A DNA stretch of 64,000 nucleotides from Xanthomonas bromi (GTDB taxonomy: Bacteria > Pseudomonadota > Gammaproteobacteria > Xanthomonadales > Xanthomonadaceae), in NCBI RefSeq assembly GCF_900092025.1, contig NZ_FLTX01000042.1, positions 1 to 64,000 on the forward strand, written 5' to 3'. The notes beneath the pieces were generated by a model. That model made no database searches, was not told where the DNA came from, and saw nothing but the letters and a program-made list of their open reading frames with translations. Position numbers and translations under genes: made by a program. This document shows, piece after piece, positions 1 through 8,898 of the stretch (position 1 is the stretch's first letter; every line of letters starts with the position of its first letter).

Positions 1-1
1 C

Positions 2-925
2 CTTAGTGCGGATCAACAAAATGAGGTAATCAAAAGGATCCCGACAGGTACCGTCACTGTATTGATTGGGGAAACAGAAGGGACATCCGTCTCTGATAAT
101 TTGCGAATCCGGGATGCTGTGGGCTCCCATGCAGCGGGCTCGACTTCCTCAAGCGGAGTAGCGTCAGATAACGAGAGTTTGCGATTCAAGGGCGCCAGAG
201 TTGTATTCGATCTAGCGATTGCAGGCGGAGAAAAAGTCGAGCAATTCAAGAACTTTCTTGGTCCTAAGATGGCCGAGACTACTGCTCTTGTGCTAATGGC
301 AGCAGCCGGTGATCCGGTCAAAACGCTTGGTAGTGTGCTTCTGGGGGCGACCCCAATAAATCGTTACATAGATGAAAAAAAGGAGAGTTTATTAGTTCAG
401 CCGCTTTCGCCATTTGTAGGTTCAGCAGTTTTCGGTGCCGAAACCGATCGCGATCAGCAAGCGGTGCATCCGGCGAGCCATGCGACTAGCTCGATGCTTA
501 TCGATACACTGTTGTCGTCACTTGGTGTCTTGGGAACTAAGGCCGGCGCGATTGGGGTTATTAAAAGTAGCGACGGATTCTCGGGTTTAGTAAAAGATGC
601 AGAAGAGCATGTATCTCTTCTAGATCCGAAAGCAACTACTCATATTCTGGGTGGGGATGGACCTACTTCTGGCGGGCATAGGTTTGGTGTGGGAAAGCCT
701 GGGAAATCTGAGTTCCCTTCCAGTTGGAGTGACTCTAAAGTAGAGCATGCTATTTCTGATGTCGCCACAGATCCGAGTGTTAAATGGTCTGTGCCGGATA
801 AGCGTGGATATGTGCCGGGTGCGGCAACCAGGGATGGAGTGGACATAAAAGTTGTTTACGACACAAAAAATGGGAAAATTGTAACTGGGTATCCCACCAA
901 TACACCAAAGAATCCAAAGCCATGA
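2..925 (+). CDS. C-terminal part of a secreted toxin with bacterial EndoU nuclease domain (5' end outside window)
   Basis: The reading frame is open from base 2, so this is the last 308 residues of a larger protein, and no start inside the window should be trusted. The final ~95 residues match the bacterial EndoU ribonuclease fold. They contain an HILGGD motif (His about 214), GGHR (His about 226), a KSEFP segment and a C-terminal TGYPTN motif (Thr about 295, Tyr about 297); two His plus a Thr/Ser-Tyr pair is the EndoU active-site pattern. Such domains are typically the variable toxic tips of CdiA/haemagglutinin or MafB-type secreted proteins and cleave RNA in a neighbouring cell. The upstream ~200 residues are a variable pre-toxin linker that I do not recognise. 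The gene overlaps a small downstream ORF by ATGA, as expected for a toxin and its immunity gene. Base composition is poorer in GC than the housekeeping genes. The EndoU call is by motif; the delivery type is inference. Confidence 0.8.
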   Translation, partial: LSADQQNEVIKRIPTGTVTVLIGETEGTSVSDNLRIRDAVGSHAAGSTSSSGVASDNESLRFKGARVVFDLAIAGGEKVEQFKNFLGPKMAETTALVLMAAAGDPVKTLGSVLLGATPINRYIDEKKESLLVQPLSPFVGSAVFGAETDRDQQAVHPASHATSSMLIDTLLSSLGVLGTKAGAIGVIKSSDGFSGLVKDAEEHVSLLDPKATTHILGGDGPTSGGHRFGVGKPGKSEFPSSWSDSKVEHAISDVATDPSVKWSVPDKRGYVPGAATRDGVDIKVVYDTKNGKIVTGYPTNTPKNPKP

Positions 926-1236
926 ATTTTTATGCTGAATTAGTTGAGAAAAATCTACTTTACATTATTGATGAGCTGGCTGGGCAGGCAGCGGTTAGAT
1001 CCGAATTTTCGCATGATGAGATGACTTTATGTGATCAAATAAAACAGATGACGGAATGGGTCGAAGATGCGGGTGAATACGGTTTGGCTTATGAAAATAT
1101 TGTTTGTTTGCTAGAAGAGTGTTCGTTCTTTTTGCGAGGGCTTAGTGCTGTTAAGTTGTTGGAACTAGGTCTCATCTTTGGATTCAAAACGGATATGGAT
1201 AAAGATAGAATATTTGATAGGCGGGGAGCGGTGTAA
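922..1236 (+). CDS. Probable immunity protein for the EndoU toxin (MafI/CdiI-like)
   Basis: This 104-residue ORF begins inside the stop codon of the toxin gene (ATGA overlap), so the two are translationally coupled. The protein is small, acidic and apparently all-helical, with a D-A-G-E-Y-G-L-A-Y-E-N-I stretch resembling the segment found in MafI-type immunity proteins, which protect against EndoU toxins. It has no signal peptide or membrane segment, so it should act in the cytoplasm by binding the toxin domain. The codons are markedly AT-rich for this genome, indicating horizontal transfer along with the toxin tip. The position and overlap make the immunity role likely; the exact family is uncertain. 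Confidence 0.7.
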   Translation: MNFYAELVEKNLLYIIDELAGQAAVRSEFSHDEMTLCDQIKQMTEWVEDAGEYGLAYENIVCLLEECSFFLRGLSAVKLLELGLIFGFKTDMDKDRIFDRRGAV

Positions 1237-1460
1237 ATATTGCGTCAAATCTCAGGGGCGGAGGTGATTAAGCGGAACACCGCTCTGGCCAGGTTTGTCA
1301 AACGAACTGTGTAACCGATTTTCATCACAGCGCCCCCAGTGGCACTCGTTCCTCGCTGCACATCAACCGGAAGCTCTGCAACGCCGGTTTCAAGTGGTGG
1401 ATACTTTTCCAGTTCTTTGACGCTTCCCAGATCGCCATAAACAGCGCCTTCCAAAGACCG

Positions 1461-1493
1461 GGGTCAGGTGCAATTAATAGGTCAATCTGACCC
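1461..1493. repeat. Inverted-repeat unit GGGTCAG...CTGACCC
   Basis: The 7-bp arms GGGTCAG (1461-1467) and CTGACCC (1487-1493) are perfect complements and flank an AT-rich core with AATTAATA. Two degraded relatives follow at 1660-1686 and 1700-1729. The pattern recalls short dispersed elements found beside REP-associated transposases in Xanthomonadales, but no such transposase is present here. Confidence 0.55.
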
Positions 1494-1659
1494 TGCAGTT
1501 TGCAGGTCGCTTCAATGGCGGCGCGGACAGAACCCGTGTTGCAACCGGCACTGCCGGTGACGCAGGCGCTCAGGACGGAGCTAATACGCAGGACGCCACA
1601 CTCGCCACGTCCGCGGCATCGTCAAGATGTCGGTCGCACCGGTGATGTCCGGTAAGAAC

Positions 1660-1729
1660 GGGGCCAGGTTTAGTTAATAAGTCTAAAGAACGGTTTCATG
1701 TGTAATTAATAAATCAATCTGACCCTGCG
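1660..1729. repeat. Two degenerate copies of the GGGTCAG/AATTAATA element
   Basis: The segment 1660-1686 (GGGGCCAGGTTTAGTTAATA and following bases) and the segment 1700-1729 (TGTAATTAATAAATCAATCT, then GACCC) both align with the unit at 1461-1493. The left arm is mutated in each. They are probably eroded copies of one repeat family. Confidence 0.45.
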
Positions 1730-1739
1730 TTCGGCCGAA

Positions 1740-1971
1740 GGCAACGCGTGTTGCTGGCCAGCAAAGACATACTGTTCGACGTTGCGCACAACATCCAGTC
1801 CAGCGGCAATGCCAGCACTGGCAAGGGCTGGGGCTTCAACAATGCCGCCGGCTTGCCGTACGGCAACTACAACCAGCAAGGCATCGGCAACGGCCAGACC
1901 GACACCATCACCGGCACCCAGTTGTCAGTGGGCGGCAACGCCAGCCTGACCACCACGCAGGGCGACATCTT
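1740..1971 (+). pseudogene. Filamentous haemagglutinin (FHA/CdiA-like) fragment
   Basis: The frame encodes about 75 residues such as LLASKDILFDVAHNIQSSGN and QLSVGGNASLTTTQGDI. This is the Gly/Asn/Ser/Thr-rich, beta-helical pattern of two-partner-secreted haemagglutinins (repeated 'gg N a s L t t t q G D I'). There is no start, and it is truncated on the right where it runs in frame into an insertion-sequence transposase fragment. It is probably debris of the same class of gene that ends at position 925, left after recombination among toxin tips and an IS insertion. Confidence 0.65.
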
Positions 1972-2243
1972 CGTGACGTTGGCCTTAGCTGAGTGGGCCG
2001 AGCGCAAGGGGATTGCCCTGGAATTCATAGAGCCGGGGCGTCCGATGCAAAACGTTTCATCGAACGCTTCAACGGCAGCTGCAGGCGCGGCGTGCTGGAC
2101 ATGCATTCTTCCGCATGCTAAGCGAGGTCCGCCAACAGACCGAAACTGGCTGGCCAATTACAACCGCCGGGTCCCGCACGACAGCTTAGGCGGACTAACT
2201 AACGCTCGCCGAGTTCCGCGATCAACATCAACCGCTGACCTCT
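1972..2243 (+). pseudogene. IS3-family transposase (orfB) C-terminal remnant, frameshifted
   Basis: The sequence A-L-A-E-W-A-E-R-K-G-I-A-L-E-F-I-E-P-G followed by P-M-Q-N, then (in the next frame) FIERFNGS-RRGVLDMH, then NYNRRVPHDSLGGLT, is the end of an IS3-type DDE transposase. The second shift and an internal stop destroy the frame. Only the final ~90 residues' worth of sequence remains, so the element cannot move. The left junction fuses it in frame to the haemagglutinin fragment. Confidence 0.75.
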
Positions 2244-2260
2244 AAACCAGCCTGAGAGTT

Positions 2261-2278
2261 CCCCCGGCTCTGCCGGGG
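2261..2278 (+). terminator. GC-rich hairpin at the end of the IS remnant
   Basis: The arms CCCCCGGC (2261-2268) and GCCGGGG (2272-2278) form a short stable hairpin just downstream of the transposase remnant and 73 bp before tspO. There is no T-run, so it may be a structural end of the former IS rather than a working terminator. Confidence 0.35.
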
Positions 2279-2350
2279 AGGCAGTAGAAGTCACGGCTTG
2301 CACAGATGCTTTGGCAGGCTGGCGAGCATTGATAACTCGCCACAACTCTC

Positions 2351-2851
2351 ATGACGCACTGTCTGTCAAAAAAATCGCAGTGGTTCGGCCTTCTCGGCTG
2401 GCTGGCGCTGTGCTATTCAATCGCCGGGCTGGGCGCGGCGGCATCGATTCAGGCGGCCAGCTTTTACGCGGAGCTACAGCGTCCTGTCTGGGCGCCGCCG
2501 GGGTGGTTGTTCGGGCCGGTGTGGATGGTGTTGTATGGAATGATGGCGGTGTCCGTCTGGTTGATATGGCGCCGTGGAGGATGGGCTGATGCGCACGTGG
2601 CATTGATGCTGTTCGTCATGCAGCTGGCGCTCAATGGTTTGTGGAGCTGGCTGTTCTTTGCATGGCACATGGGAGCCTGGGCGTTTGCCGACATCGTGGC
2701 GCTGTGGCTGGTGCTGGCGGCTACGATCGCGGCATTCGTGAAGAGGCAAACGCTGGCGGCGTGGTTGCTGGTGCCGTATCTGGCATGGGTGAGCTTTGCG
2801 TTGGCGCTTAATTCCTCGGTCTGGCAACTCAATCCTCAGGTGCTCGGCTGA
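2351..2851 (+). CDS. tspO: TspO/MBR family tryptophan-rich sensory protein
   Basis: The 166-residue product has about five hydrophobic segments and the family landmarks Y-A-E-L-Q-R-P-V-W-A-P-P-G-W-L-F-G-P-V-W in the first third, N-G-L-W-S-W-L-F-F around residue 95 and L-N near the end. TspO proteins are inner- or outer-membrane proteins that bind porphyrins, notably protoporphyrin IX, and are linked to tetrapyrrole and stress responses. The length is typical of the family. It stands alone: upstream is IS debris and downstream is the long leader region of the threonine operon. Start: the ATG at 2351 gives a short cytoplasmic N-terminus. Confidence 0.88.
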   Translation: MTHCLSKKSQWFGLLGWLALCYSIAGLGAAASIQAASFYAELQRPVWAPPGWLFGPVWMVLYGMMAVSVWLIWRRGGWADAHVALMLFVMQLALNGLWSWLFFAWHMGAWAFADIVALWLVLAATIAAFVKRQTLAAWLLVPYLAWVSFALALNSSVWQLNPQVLG

Positions 2852-3299
2852 TCCTGGGGTGTTACGCAGATGGTTTGCAGGATCGGCCTTGTCTGTCGGC
2901 GCGGAATACAGGACGACGATCATCTGAGTGGTGCGACGACAATCCGCTGTGGGAAGCGGCATGTCGGCAGTGGCAAGGGGCAGGGTGTTCAGAGGTAATG
3001 ACGGCCTCTGAGCCGCCTCGCATGTCCGCGCTGACCAGACAGGTGCACACGCGTAGATGGACGCCAACCGTGGATGGGCGCAAACGATGCGAGTTAAAGC
3101 TTTCCCTTCGCGCCAAGGCGCTGGGAGGTCTTCGAAAGCTGCGCACGGGGGGGCGCCGAGGTCGCCATAAAAGTTTCCATAGCAATCAATTACTTGCGAG
3201 TGCAGCGCCTAAATCCCTGAGCAGCAAGGTTTTCTGTTCGGTATCCCGAGTGCGTGCGGCTGCCCATTCACGCAACGCTTGACAGGCCTCGCCCCGCTG
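2852..3299. other. Long non-coding region upstream of the threonine leader
   Basis: There is no supported gene. Small ORFs here lack family similarity and have non-native composition. The last ~120 bases become AT-richer (around 3165-3195) and are the likely place for the thr promoter that reads into the leader ORF beginning at 3300. Confidence 0.4.
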
Positions 3300-3446
3300 A
3301 TGTCTTTTGCACGCATGGATAACGCCTCCGCCACCGTTTCGCTTCTCTTCCAGCCGCTGTCGCGGGCCGGTGCGGGCGTGGCCGGCATTACCACCATCAT
3401 GATTACCGCCACCATTCGCCCGGTGCGGTCCGTCGTCTTCGCGTAA
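3300..3446 (+). CDS. thrL: Threonine operon leader peptide
   Basis: This short ORF of 48 codons (alternative start at 3315) contains the control stretch I-T-T-I-M-I-T-A-T-I, six codons from its end region's Arg-Pro. Dense Thr and Ile codons are the sensor of thr operon attenuation: stalling on them when charged tRNA-Thr or tRNA-Ile is scarce prevents terminator formation. It ends at 3446, just ahead of a GC-rich hairpin and 94 bp before thrA. The arrangement leader peptide, hairpin, thrA is diagnostic. The identification rests on codon content and position rather than sequence similarity. Confidence 0.85.
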   Translation: MSFARMDNASATVSLLFQPLSRAGAGVAGITTIMITATIRPVRSVVFA

Positions 3447-3461
3447 CTTCCGAAAACAACG

Positions 3462-3520
3462 GCCCCGCACCCGGATCAGGATGCGGGGGCTTCCCTCTCT
3501 CATCCGATGCGGACGGGGCC
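3462..3520 (+). promoter_or_regulatory. Threonine attenuator: terminator hairpin and alternative antiterminator
   Basis: The terminator stem pairs GCCCCGCA (3462-3469) and downstream bases with TGCGGGGGC (3482-3490; one bulged G), and a pyrimidine-rich run follows. Competing pairings exist: GGCCCCG (3461-3467) with CGGGGCC (3514-3520), and GGATG (3479-3483) with CATCC (3501-3505). These would break the terminator when a ribosome stalls on the Thr/Ile codons. Pairings were found by eye; energies were not computed. Confidence 0.7.
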
Positions 3521-3540
3521 TCCCCCAACGAGGTCTTTCG

Positions 3541-6048
3541 ATGTCATCGCCTGCTGTTTCGTTCGAACCCGCTGCTGTTCTCGCGTCCTCTGCGCGCACC
3601 GTCGTGCACAAATTCGGCGGCACCTCGGTGGCCGATGCCGAGCGTTATCGCCATGTGGCGCAGTTGCTGCTTGCACGCGACGAGACGGTGCAGGTCACCG
3701 TGGTGTCGGCGATGAAAGGCGTGACCGATGCATTGATCGAGCTGGCCGAACTGGCGGCCAAGGGGCGCCCCGAATGGCGCGAGCGTTGGCATGAAACGCG
3801 TGCACGCCATCGCGCTGCGGCGGTGGCCTTGCTCGGTGAGCATTCCGGGCCGACGGTGGAGTGGCTGGACGAACGTTTCGAGCATCTGTCGCAGATCCTC
3901 GGCGCATTGGCAGTGATCGGCGAATTGCCGCGCGAGGTGCTCGACCGCGTGCAGGGGCTGGGCGAGGTGTATTCGGCGCAGTTGCTGGGCGATCACTTCC
4001 GCGCGATCGGCGAAGATTGCGCAGTGCTGGACGCGCGCGACGTGCTGATGGTCAACCGCGGCGAGCTGGGTGTGGATGTGGACTGGGATGTCAGCGCGCA
4101 GCGTCTTGCCACCTGGCGACAAGCGCATCCGCAAACACGCGTGGTGGTCACCGGGTTCGTGGCGCGCGACCGCGCCGACCGCATCACCACGCTGGGCCGC
4201 AACGGCAGCGATTATTCGGGTGCGATCTTCGCGGCCTTGTTCGATGCCGACGAGCTGCATATCTGGACCGATGTGGATGGTGTGCTGTCAGCCGACCCGC
4301 GCGTGGTGCCCGAAGCGGTGCAGCTGGAAACGCTGAGCTATGACGAGGCTTGCGAGCTGGCGTATTTCGGCGCGAAGGTGGTGCATCCGCAGACCATGTC
4401 GCCAGCAATCGAACGCGGTTTGCCGATCATCATCCGCAACACCTTCCAGCCGGAACATCCTGGTACGCGCATCACAGCCAGCAGTGCAGTGAGTGGGCCG
4501 ATCAAGGGGCTGACACTGAGCCCGGATCTGGCCGTACTGAATCTGGAAGGCACCGGCCTGATCGGTGTGCCTGGCACGGCCGAACGCGTGTTTGCAGCGC
4601 TGCGCACGGCGCAGGTATCGGTGGTGATGATTTCGCAGGGTTCGTCGGAGCATTCGATCTGCTGCGTGGTCAAACAACACGAGTCCGAGCGCGCACGCAA
4701 TGCGCTGTTGCAGGTGTTTGCGCATGAACTCACAGTCGGTCAGGTGCAGCGCGTGCAGCTGACCACCGGCATCAGCGTGCTGGCGGCTGTGGGCGATGGC
4801 ATGGCCGGGCAGCCGGGCGTGGCAGCGCGGCTGTTCGAATCGTTGCGGCGTGCGCAGGTCAATATCCTGGCCATTGCGCAGGGTTCGTCCGAACGCAACA
4901 TCTCGGTGGCCATCGATGCGGCGCATGCCACCAAGGCGTTGCGCGCGGCGCATGCCGGTTTCTGGCTGTCGCCGCAGACGTTCTCTGTGGGCGTGATCGG
5001 GCCGGGGAATGTCGGCGCGGCGTTGCTGGATCAACTACGCATTGCGCAACCGCAATTGCTGGGCAAGGCCAATCTGGATCTGCGTCTGCGTGCGGTGGTG
5101 TCGCGTAGTCGCATGCTGCTGGACGAACGCGGCCTGGTCGGCGACTGGCGCGAAGCGTTTGCATCGGCTACTACGCGCACCGATCTGGAGCGCTTCACCA
5201 CGCATCTGCTGTCTGCGCATCTGCCGCATGCGGTCATCATCGATTGCAGTGGCAGCGCCGAAGTAGCCGACCGCTATGCGGGCTGGCTGGCAGCTGGCAT
5301 CCATGTGGTGACGCCGAACAAACAGGCCGGTTCCGGCCCGTTGGCACGCTACGAGGCCATCCGCTCAGCAGCCGATGCCAGCGGCGCGCGCTTCCGTTAC
5401 GAAGCCACCGTGGGCGCCGGCTTGCCGGTGATCACCACGCTGCGCGACCTGGTCGATACCGGCGATGCAGTCACCTCGATCGAAGGCATCTTCTCCGGCA
5501 CACTGGCGTGGTTGTTCAACAAATACGACGGCAGCGTGCCATTCGCCGAACTGGTGACGCAGGCCCGCGGCATGGGCTACACGGAGCCCGATCCGCGTGA
5601 TGATCTGTCCGGCGTGGATGTGGCGCGCAAGCTGGTGATCCTGGCGCGCGAAGCCGGCCGCGCGATCAGTCTGGAAGACGTGCAGGTGGAAAGCCTGGTG
5701 CCCGAGGCACTGCGTCAGTCCAGCGTGGACGATTTCATGGCGCGCTTGCCCGAGGTCGATGCTGCCTTTGCGCAGCGTCTGGCCAAAGCGCGTGCGGCGG
5801 GCAACGTGTTGCGCTATGTCGCGCAGTTGCCGCCGGATCGCGCGCCCAGCGTGGGCCTGGTGGAACTGCCGGCCGATCACGCGTTCGCTAATTTGCGTCT
5901 GACCGACAACGTGGTGCAATTCACCACGCGCCGCTACTGCGAGAATCCGTTGGTGGTGCAGGGACCGGGCGCGGGGCCGGAAGTGACCGCAGCAGGGGTG
6001 TTCGCCGATCTGCTGCGCGTGGCGGCAGGCGAGGGCGCGCGGCTGTGA
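3541..6048 (+). CDS. thrA: Bifunctional aspartate kinase / homoserine dehydrogenase I
   Basis: This 835-residue enzyme catalyses the first and third steps from aspartate to threonine. The aspartokinase domain begins with KFGGTSV at residues 24-30. Two ACT-type regulatory segments lie at about 300-460, where threonine feedback is expected. The homoserine dehydrogenase domain starts near 480 with the NAD(P)-binding [10 protein letters not shown] and carries the E-G-I-F-S-G-T family signature near 645. The ATG at 3541 was chosen because it follows a GAGGT-type site (about 3530-3534) and directly precedes the conserved N-terminus; the frame is open further upstream but that segment is attenuator sequence. 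It is the first gene of thrABC, controlled by the leader and attenuator just upstream, and overlaps thrB by GTGA. Confidence 0.97.
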   Translation: MSSPAVSFEPAAVLASSARTVVHKFGGTSVADAERYRHVAQLLLARDETVQVTVVSAMKGVTDALIELAELAAKGRPEWRERWHETRARHRAAAVALLGEHSGPTVEWLDERFEHLSQILGALAVIGELPREVLDRVQGLGEVYSAQLLGDHFRAIGEDCAVLDARDVLMVNRGELGVDVDWDVSAQRLATWRQAHPQTRVVVTGFVARDRADRITTLGRNGSDYSGAIFAALFDADELHIWTDVDGVLSADPRVVPEAVQLETLSYDEACELAYFGAKVVHPQTMSPAIERGLPIIIRNTFQPEHPGTRITASSAVSGPIKGLTLSPDLAVLNLEGTGLIGVPGTAERVFAALRTAQVSVVMISQGSSEHSICCVVKQHESERARNALLQVFAHELTVGQVQRVQLTTGISVLAAVGDGMAGQPGVAARLFESLRRAQVNILAIAQGSSERNISVAIDAAHATKALRAAHAGFWLSPQTFSVGVIGPGNVGAALLDQLRIAQPQLLGKANLDLRLRAVVSRSRMLLDERGLVGDWREAFASATTRTDLERFTTHLLSAHLPHAVIIDCSGSAEVADRYAGWLAAGIHVVTPNKQAGSGPLARYEAIRSAADASGARFRYEATVGAGLPVITTLRDLVDTGDAVTSIEGIFSGTLAWLFNKYDGSVPFAELVTQARGMGYTEPDPRDDLSGVDVARKLVILAREAGRAISLEDVQVESLVPEALRQSSVDDFMARLPEVDAAFAQRLAKARAAGNVLRYVAQLPPDRAPSVGLVELPADHAFANLRLTDNVVQFTTRRYCENPLVVQGPGAGPEVTAAGVFADLLRVAAGEGARL

Positions 6049-7043
6049 CGCAGACAGTGACAGACCAGCCGCCTGCGACGCCTGCGCACGAGCGTGATCG
6101 TGCTTCTCTCGGCAGACATGGTCTGCACGAAGCACGCGCCTTCGCGCCGGCATCGGTTGCAAACGTCGCCGTGGGATTCGACCTGCTCGGCTACCCGATC
6201 GATGGCGTCGGCGACACCGTCACCGTGCGCCGCATCGAAGCGCCGGTGGTGCGCATTGCTGCGATTCGCGGCACGACCGTGACGCTGCCACTGGATGCCG
6301 AACGCAATACCGCCGGCGCTGCGTTGATGTCGCTGCGCACCACCTTGCAGCTGCCTTACGGCTTTGAGATCGAGATCGACAAAGGCATTGCGTTGAGCTC
6401 GGGCATGGGGGGGTCTGCTGCGTCGTGCGTGGCGGCGTTGGTCGCGGCAAATGCGCTGCTGGCGTCGCCGCTGGATCACCACCAGCTCTATCAACACGCG
6501 CTCGATGGCGAAGCGGTGGCCAGCGGCAGCCGACACGGCGACAACCTGGGGCCGCTGTTTTTGGGCGGTCTGGTGCTGTGCACGCTGGAACATCTGGTAC
6601 CGATCGCAGTCCCGGCAGCGTGGCATAGTCTGCTGGTGCATCCGGATGCCGTGCTGGAAACGCGGCGTGCGCGCGAAGCCCTGGCCGGGAACTATCAATT
6701 ACGCGAGTTCGTCGCGCAGAGCACCAATCTGGCGCTGGTGCTGGCCGGTTGCCATGCCGGCGATGCGGACTTGGTACGCGCAGGCTTGCGCGATGTGCTG
6801 ATCGAACCGCGTCGCGCCCCATTGATCGCCGGCTTTGCAGAGGCCAAGCGGGCAGCGCTGGACCATGGTGCACTGGGCTCCAGCATTTCCGGCGCCGGGC
6901 CAAGTGTGTTCGCGTGGTTCGAATCGCGCGCCGCAGCAGACGCTGCGGCACCTGCGGTGCAGGCCGGGTTTGCTGCCGCGGGTGTCGATAGCCAGGCCTG
7001 GGTCTCGCCGATCGCAAGTCCTGCAGCACGGTTGCTCGGATGA
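6045..7043 (+). CDS. thrB: Homoserine kinase
   Basis: The protein phosphorylates homoserine to O-phosphohomoserine, the substrate of ThrC. It belongs to the GHMP kinase family: [16 protein letters not shown] near residue 35 and the ATP-binding [11 protein letters not shown] at about 116-126 are clear, and G-S-S-I-S-G-A-G-P near the C-terminus is the third GHMP motif. The GTG start at 6045 overlaps the thrA stop (GTGA), giving 332 residues. That leaves ~28 poorly conserved N-terminal residues, so a later start is possible. Confidence 0.95.
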   Translation: MTQTVTDQPPATPAHERDRASLGRHGLHEARAFAPASVANVAVGFDLLGYPIDGVGDTVTVRRIEAPVVRIAAIRGTTVTLPLDAERNTAGAALMSLRTTLQLPYGFEIEIDKGIALSSGMGGSAASCVAALVAANALLASPLDHHQLYQHALDGEAVASGSRHGDNLGPLFLGGLVLCTLEHLVPIAVPAAWHSLLVHPDAVLETRRAREALAGNYQLREFVAQSTNLALVLAGCHAGDADLVRAGLRDVLIEPRRAPLIAGFAEAKRAALDHGALGSSISGAGPSVFAWFESRAAADAAAPAVQAGFAAAGVDSQAWVSPIASPAARLLG

Positions 7044-7117
7044 ATCGGTGCTCACGTAACGACAATGCGCCGCAGGCAGCGAGCAGCAGGTCTGGCTTGC
7101 AACGCGCCGCTTGCGAT

Positions 7118-7432
7118 TCAGTCGACGACGACTTCGCTGATCTGCATCACTGGGCTCAGGTCGGTGTAGTTGGGGATGTCGCCCAGGATCTCCGCCGCGT
7201 GCGGGCCGAAGCCGGCATTGAAGGTCTCGACCGACTCGCAAAAGATGTGGCACATGCCGATGAACGCAGGGAGGCTGCCGGCGTCGGCGCCGCTGATGCC
7301 TTTGTCCACGGTGTACTTCAAACAGGCCGCCCCCATGCGCGCGCTCACCAGCGGCATGTGCCGGTCGCGGTAGTAGGTGTGGTCGAAACGGGCGCCGTCG
7401 CGGTAGGGGTACATCACGCTGACCTTGATCAT
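7118..7432 (-). CDS. EthD family protein
   Basis: The product is 104 residues long, starting at M-I-K-V-S-V-M-Y-P and containing H-T-Y-Y-R-D-R-H-M-P-L and P-A-F-I-G-M-C-H-I-F. These are features of the dimeric ferredoxin-like EthD fold, originally found beside ether-degrading P450 genes and of mostly unknown function. The ATG at 7432 was chosen over an upstream one at 7522 because it has a GGAG 8 bases before it and matches the usual EthD N-terminus. It lies on the strand opposite to thrB and thrC, between them, so the thr genes are not a single uninterrupted coding array. Whether thrC is transcribed through it is unknown. Confidence 0.8.
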   Translation of the reverse strand: MIKVSVMYPYRDGARFDHTYYRDRHMPLVSARMGAACLKYTVDKGISGADAGSLPAFIGMCHIFCESVETFNAGFGPHAAEILGDIPNYTDLSPVMQISEVVVD

Positions 7433-7593
7433 CTGCCGACTCCACGGAAAGGTGGGCGCAGCATAGCCCTGCGCCATCGACCGTGGGTAACCATTCGGCG
7501 GCATGCCCTCGCGCCGCGACACCCGGCCACGCCATACGCCGCACGCGTGGTCATGGGCACCGCCCAGCCTTCGCTTTCTCTGGAGTCACGCTG

Positions 7594-8898
7594 ATGTTTA
7601 TTTCCACCCGTGGCGGGGCGCCCGCCGCCAGCCTGAGTCAGGCCATCGCCGCCGGGCTGGCGCCCGATGGTGGCCTGTACGTGCCGCAGATCCTGCCGCC
7701 CGCCCGTACGCTTGTGGCGGGCGACGACCTGGCCGCCACCGCCACCGCGCTGTTGCAGCCGTTTTTCGAGGGCGATGCATTGGCGGCAGAGCTGCCTGCC
7801 ATCTGCGCTGAAGCCTTCGATTTCCCGGTGCCGTTGGTGGCGCTGGGTACGCCGAGTGATTACGCGCTGGAGCTGTTCCATGGCCCCACCGCCGCGTTCA
7901 AGGATTTCGGCGCGCGCTTTCTGGCCGCCTGCCTGACGCGCTTGTGCCGTGCCGAAGACCGCCCGCTCACCATCCTGGTCGCCACCTCCGGCGATACCGG
8001 CGCCGCTGTGGCCGCTGCGTTTCATCGCCAGCCCGGCCTGCGCGTGGTGGTGCTGTATCCGGACGGCCGTGTGTCGCCGCGCCAGGCGCACCAGCTGGGT
8101 TGTTTCGGCGACAACATCCAGGCCTTGCGCGTGGCCGGCTCGTTCGACGATTGCCAGGCGATGGTCAAGCAGGCGTTGAACGACGCGGCGTTGCAGGCGC
8201 AGGTGCCGCTGAGTTCGGCCAACAGCATCAGCTTGGGACGGCTGCTGCCGCAGATGAGTTACTACGCGCATGCCGCCCTGCAGCACCATGCAGCGTCGGG
8301 CGACGTGCTCAATCTGGTGGTGCCCACCGGCAATCTGGGCAACGGGCTGGCGGCGATCATTGCGCGTGCGCTCGGGGTGCCGTTGGGCCGCATCGCGCTG
8401 GCGTCCAACGCCAATCATGTATTGCCGGACTATTTCGCCGGCGACGCTTACGCACCGCAGCCCAGTGTTGCCACGTTGGCCAATGCGATGGATGTCGGCG
8501 CGCCGAGCAATTTCGAGCGGCTGCGTTGGCTCTACAACGGCGACGATGCGGCCTTGCGTGAGGAATTCCGTGCGTTGTCGGTGGACGATGCGGCGATTCG
8601 CCACACTGTGCAGCAGCGCTTCGCGCGCTACGGCGAGGTGCATTGCCCGCATACCGCGACTGCGGTGCACGTGCTTGCGCAACTGCGTGCCGAAGGTGCA
8701 GAGGGCGGCAGCGGCGACTGGGCGGTGGCGGCGACGGCGCATCCGGCCAAGTTCGAAGGCGTGGTGGAACCGTTGATCGGCCGGACGGTGGAGGTTCCGC
8801 CGGCGCTGGCGGCGCTGCTGCAGCGTCCAGCGCATGCCGAGGCCTTGGCGCCGGACTACGCGGCCTTCCGGCAGCGTCTGCTTGCCGATGCGGCCTGA
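7594..8898 (+). CDS. thrC: Threonine synthase
   Basis: This PLP enzyme of 434 residues converts O-phosphohomoserine to threonine. M-F-I-S-T-R-G-G-A-P at the start is the typical N-terminus; the PLP lysine is K103 in F-K-D-F-G-A, and A-T-S-G-D-T-G-A-A-V and V-V-P-T-G-N-L-G-N-G bind the cofactor phosphate. The ATG at 7594 is preceded by TGGAG at 7581-7585; the frame is open upstream to 7483 but that part has no family similarity. It completes the threonine pathway with thrA and thrB, with the antisense EthD gene in between. Confidence 0.96.
   Translation: MFISTRGGAPAASLSQAIAAGLAPDGGLYVPQILPPARTLVAGDDLAATATALLQPFFEGDALAAELPAICAEAFDFPVPLVALGTPSDYALELFHGPTAAFKDFGARFLAACLTRLCRAEDRPLTILVATSGDTGAAVAAAFHRQPGLRVVVLYPDGRVSPRQAHQLGCFGDNIQALRVAGSFDDCQAMVKQALNDAALQAQVPLSSANSISLGRLLPQMSYYAHAALQHHAASGDVLNLVVPTGNLGNGLAAIIARALGVPLGRIALASNANHVLPDYFAGDAYAPQPSVATLANAMDVGAPSNFERLRWLYNGDDAALREEFRALSVDDAAIRHTVQQRFARYGEVHCPHTATAVHVLAQLRAEGAEGGSGDWAVAATAHPAKFEGVVEPLIGRTVEVPPALAALLQRPAHAEALAPDYAAFRQRLLADAA

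Larger units (their letters stand above)
1237..1739. other. Gene-free degenerate stretch between toxin module and haemagglutinin remnant
   Basis: No convincing gene is present. The stretch contains three related AT-rich motifs built around CAATTAATAGGTCAATCTGA and otherwise looks like decayed DNA between remains of mobile and toxin genes. I can see no promoter or RNA gene in it. Confidence 0.5.

Noticed and set aside
1245..1454. 69-codon ORF on the minus strand beside the immunity gene
   Set aside because: No family similarity and no ribosome-binding site; it lies in degenerate DNA.
2875..3282. 135-codon ORF upstream of the threonine leader
   Set aside because: Arg/Ser-rich low-complexity translation, no motif, and it occupies the likely thr promoter region.
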